Below, one piece after another: positions 63,345-64,000 of a stretch of 64,000 nt of DNA. A program made the position numbers and the translations under genes. The first letter of the stretch is position 1. Each line of letters begins with the position of its first letter. Below the pieces are notes generated by a model that worked only from the letters and a program-made list of their open reading frames with translations, did no database searches and was not told where the DNA came from. Origin of the DNA: Microbulbifer donghaiensis. Its GTDB lineage: Bacteria; Pseudomonadota; Gammaproteobacteria; Pseudomonadales; Cellvibrionaceae. The stretch spans positions 124,001 through 188,000 of the forward strand of contig NZ_FQVA01000002.1 in the NCBI RefSeq assembly GCF_900129095.1. Reading direction: 5' to 3'.

Positions 63345-64000
63345 TTATGCCAGCGACGCGTACTCCTTCTCCCAGCGCTTCAGCACCTTCTTGCCGGCGC
63401 CGCCGAGCACCTCGACGGCCTGGCGCAGGCGCGCGCGGCTGAGATCGGGGCCCAGCAGGACCATGGCGTCCATCACGGAGAAGGAGGCCGTGGTGCCGCT
63501 GATTGCTACGAACAGCGGCGCGTTAAAGTCCTTCAGCTTGATATCCATTGCAGTGGCGAGGTCTTTGACCGTCGCGAAGATACTGTCGCGATCCCAGCTG
63601 CGCAGGGTTTCCAGGCGCCACAGGGCAAATTGCAGCAGCTTCTTCTGTTCTTCCAGTTCCAGCTTGTTGCCGCTGAAGCTCTCCTCGTTCAGGCCCAGCT
63701 TGTCGGCGGCGAGGAAGCTGACCAGCGGAGCGAAGTCGCCAAAGGTCTCCATACGCTCACGGGCGTGCGGCAGCACCTTCAACAGGTTGTCGCGGTTGAA
63801 CATCCACTCGGTCAGGCGGTCGGCCAGCTGCTCGTTTTCCAGCTCGCGGATCCACAGGCCATTCAGCCAGGACAGTTTCTCGACGTCGAACACCGGGCCG
63901 CCGAGGGATACGCGGTAGATGTCGAAATGCGCCAGCATCTCGTCCAGGGAGAACTTCTCGCTCTCATCCGGCATGGACCAGCCCATGCGGCCGAGATAGT
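63345..64000 (-). CDS. gltX: Glutamyl-tRNA synthetase, C-terminal part
   Basis: The frame is open to the window edge (YLGRMGWSMPDE at the border), so the start and the HIGH motif lie outside. Visible are about 218 residues of the anticodon-binding half: FSLDEMLAHFDIYRVSLGGPVFDVEKLSWLNG and the C-terminal helices ending KVLKRWEKEYASLA. WLNG with the preceding FDVEKL is typical of GltX. The enzyme charges tRNA-Glu. Confidence 0.93.
   Translation of the reverse strand, partial: YLGRMGWSMPDESEKFSLDEMLAHFDIYRVSLGGPVFDVEKLSWLNGLWIRELENEQLADRLTEWMFNRDNLLKVLPHARERMETFGDFAPLVSFLAADKLGLNEESFSGNKLELEEQKKLLQFALWRLETLRSWDRDSIFATVKDLATAMDIKLKDFNAPLFVAISGTTASFSVMDAMVLLGPDLSRARLRQAVEVLGGAGKKVLKRWEKEYASLA

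Overview
The window comes from a GC-rich gammaproteobacterium. The gene families (a GalNAc pathway with a TonB receptor and GH109 enzyme, an FHS-type sugar permease, metE/metR, a kps-type capsule) and the many intergenic palindromes suggest a marine polysaccharide-using member of the Cellvibrionales, such as Microbulbifer. The genus is an inference; no rRNA is present.

Layout. (1) 1-9.5 kb: the end of gcvP, then housekeeping and unrelated genes: a membrane acetyltransferase-like protein, a lipoprotein, a sugar dehydrogenase fused to cytochrome c, purU, pepQ and an exported amidohydrolase. (2) 9.7-21.4 kb: an N-acetylgalactosamine locus. A TonB receptor, a GH109 alpha-N-acetylgalactosaminidase and an inner-membrane permease lie on the minus strand. 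agaR and the tightly packed agaZ-agaS-agaK-agaA genes lie on the plus strand. CTTTC/GAAAG repeats sit between the two arms. (3) 21.5-27.5 kb: metE and metR (divergent), a cytochrome b561 and a DEAD-box helicase. (4) 27.8-60.2 kb: about 32 kb, almost all minus strand, encoding an ABC-transporter-dependent capsule: kpsM-T-E-D at the promoter end, kpsC and kpsS further on, two complete dTDP-L-rhamnose gene sets, six glycosyltransferases or related enzymes, three sulfotransferase-like proteins, a SLC13 anion permease and a PhyH-like dioxygenase. The likely product is a rhamnose-containing, sulfated capsule. Within it, 43.3-48.2 kb is clearly AT-rich and looks imported. A small winged-helix/nucleotidyltransferase pair with its own palindromic operator interrupts the locus near 38.5 kb. 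(5) 60.2-64 kb: a non-coding stretch of tRNA-derived repeats, tRNA-Ala(GGC), galU and the 3' part of gltX.

The most unusual aspect is the repeat landscape. At least four families of palindromic elements occupy the gaps, and some are inside genes. metE carries a tandem pair of 123-bp units adding about 82 residues in frame, and kpsC carries two different elements in frame. A 256-bp tandem duplication at the kpsC/phyH border has left a chimeric mini-ORF. A 67-nt three-way-junction-like structure lies just upstream of kpsS. All functions are read from the sequence without database searches.
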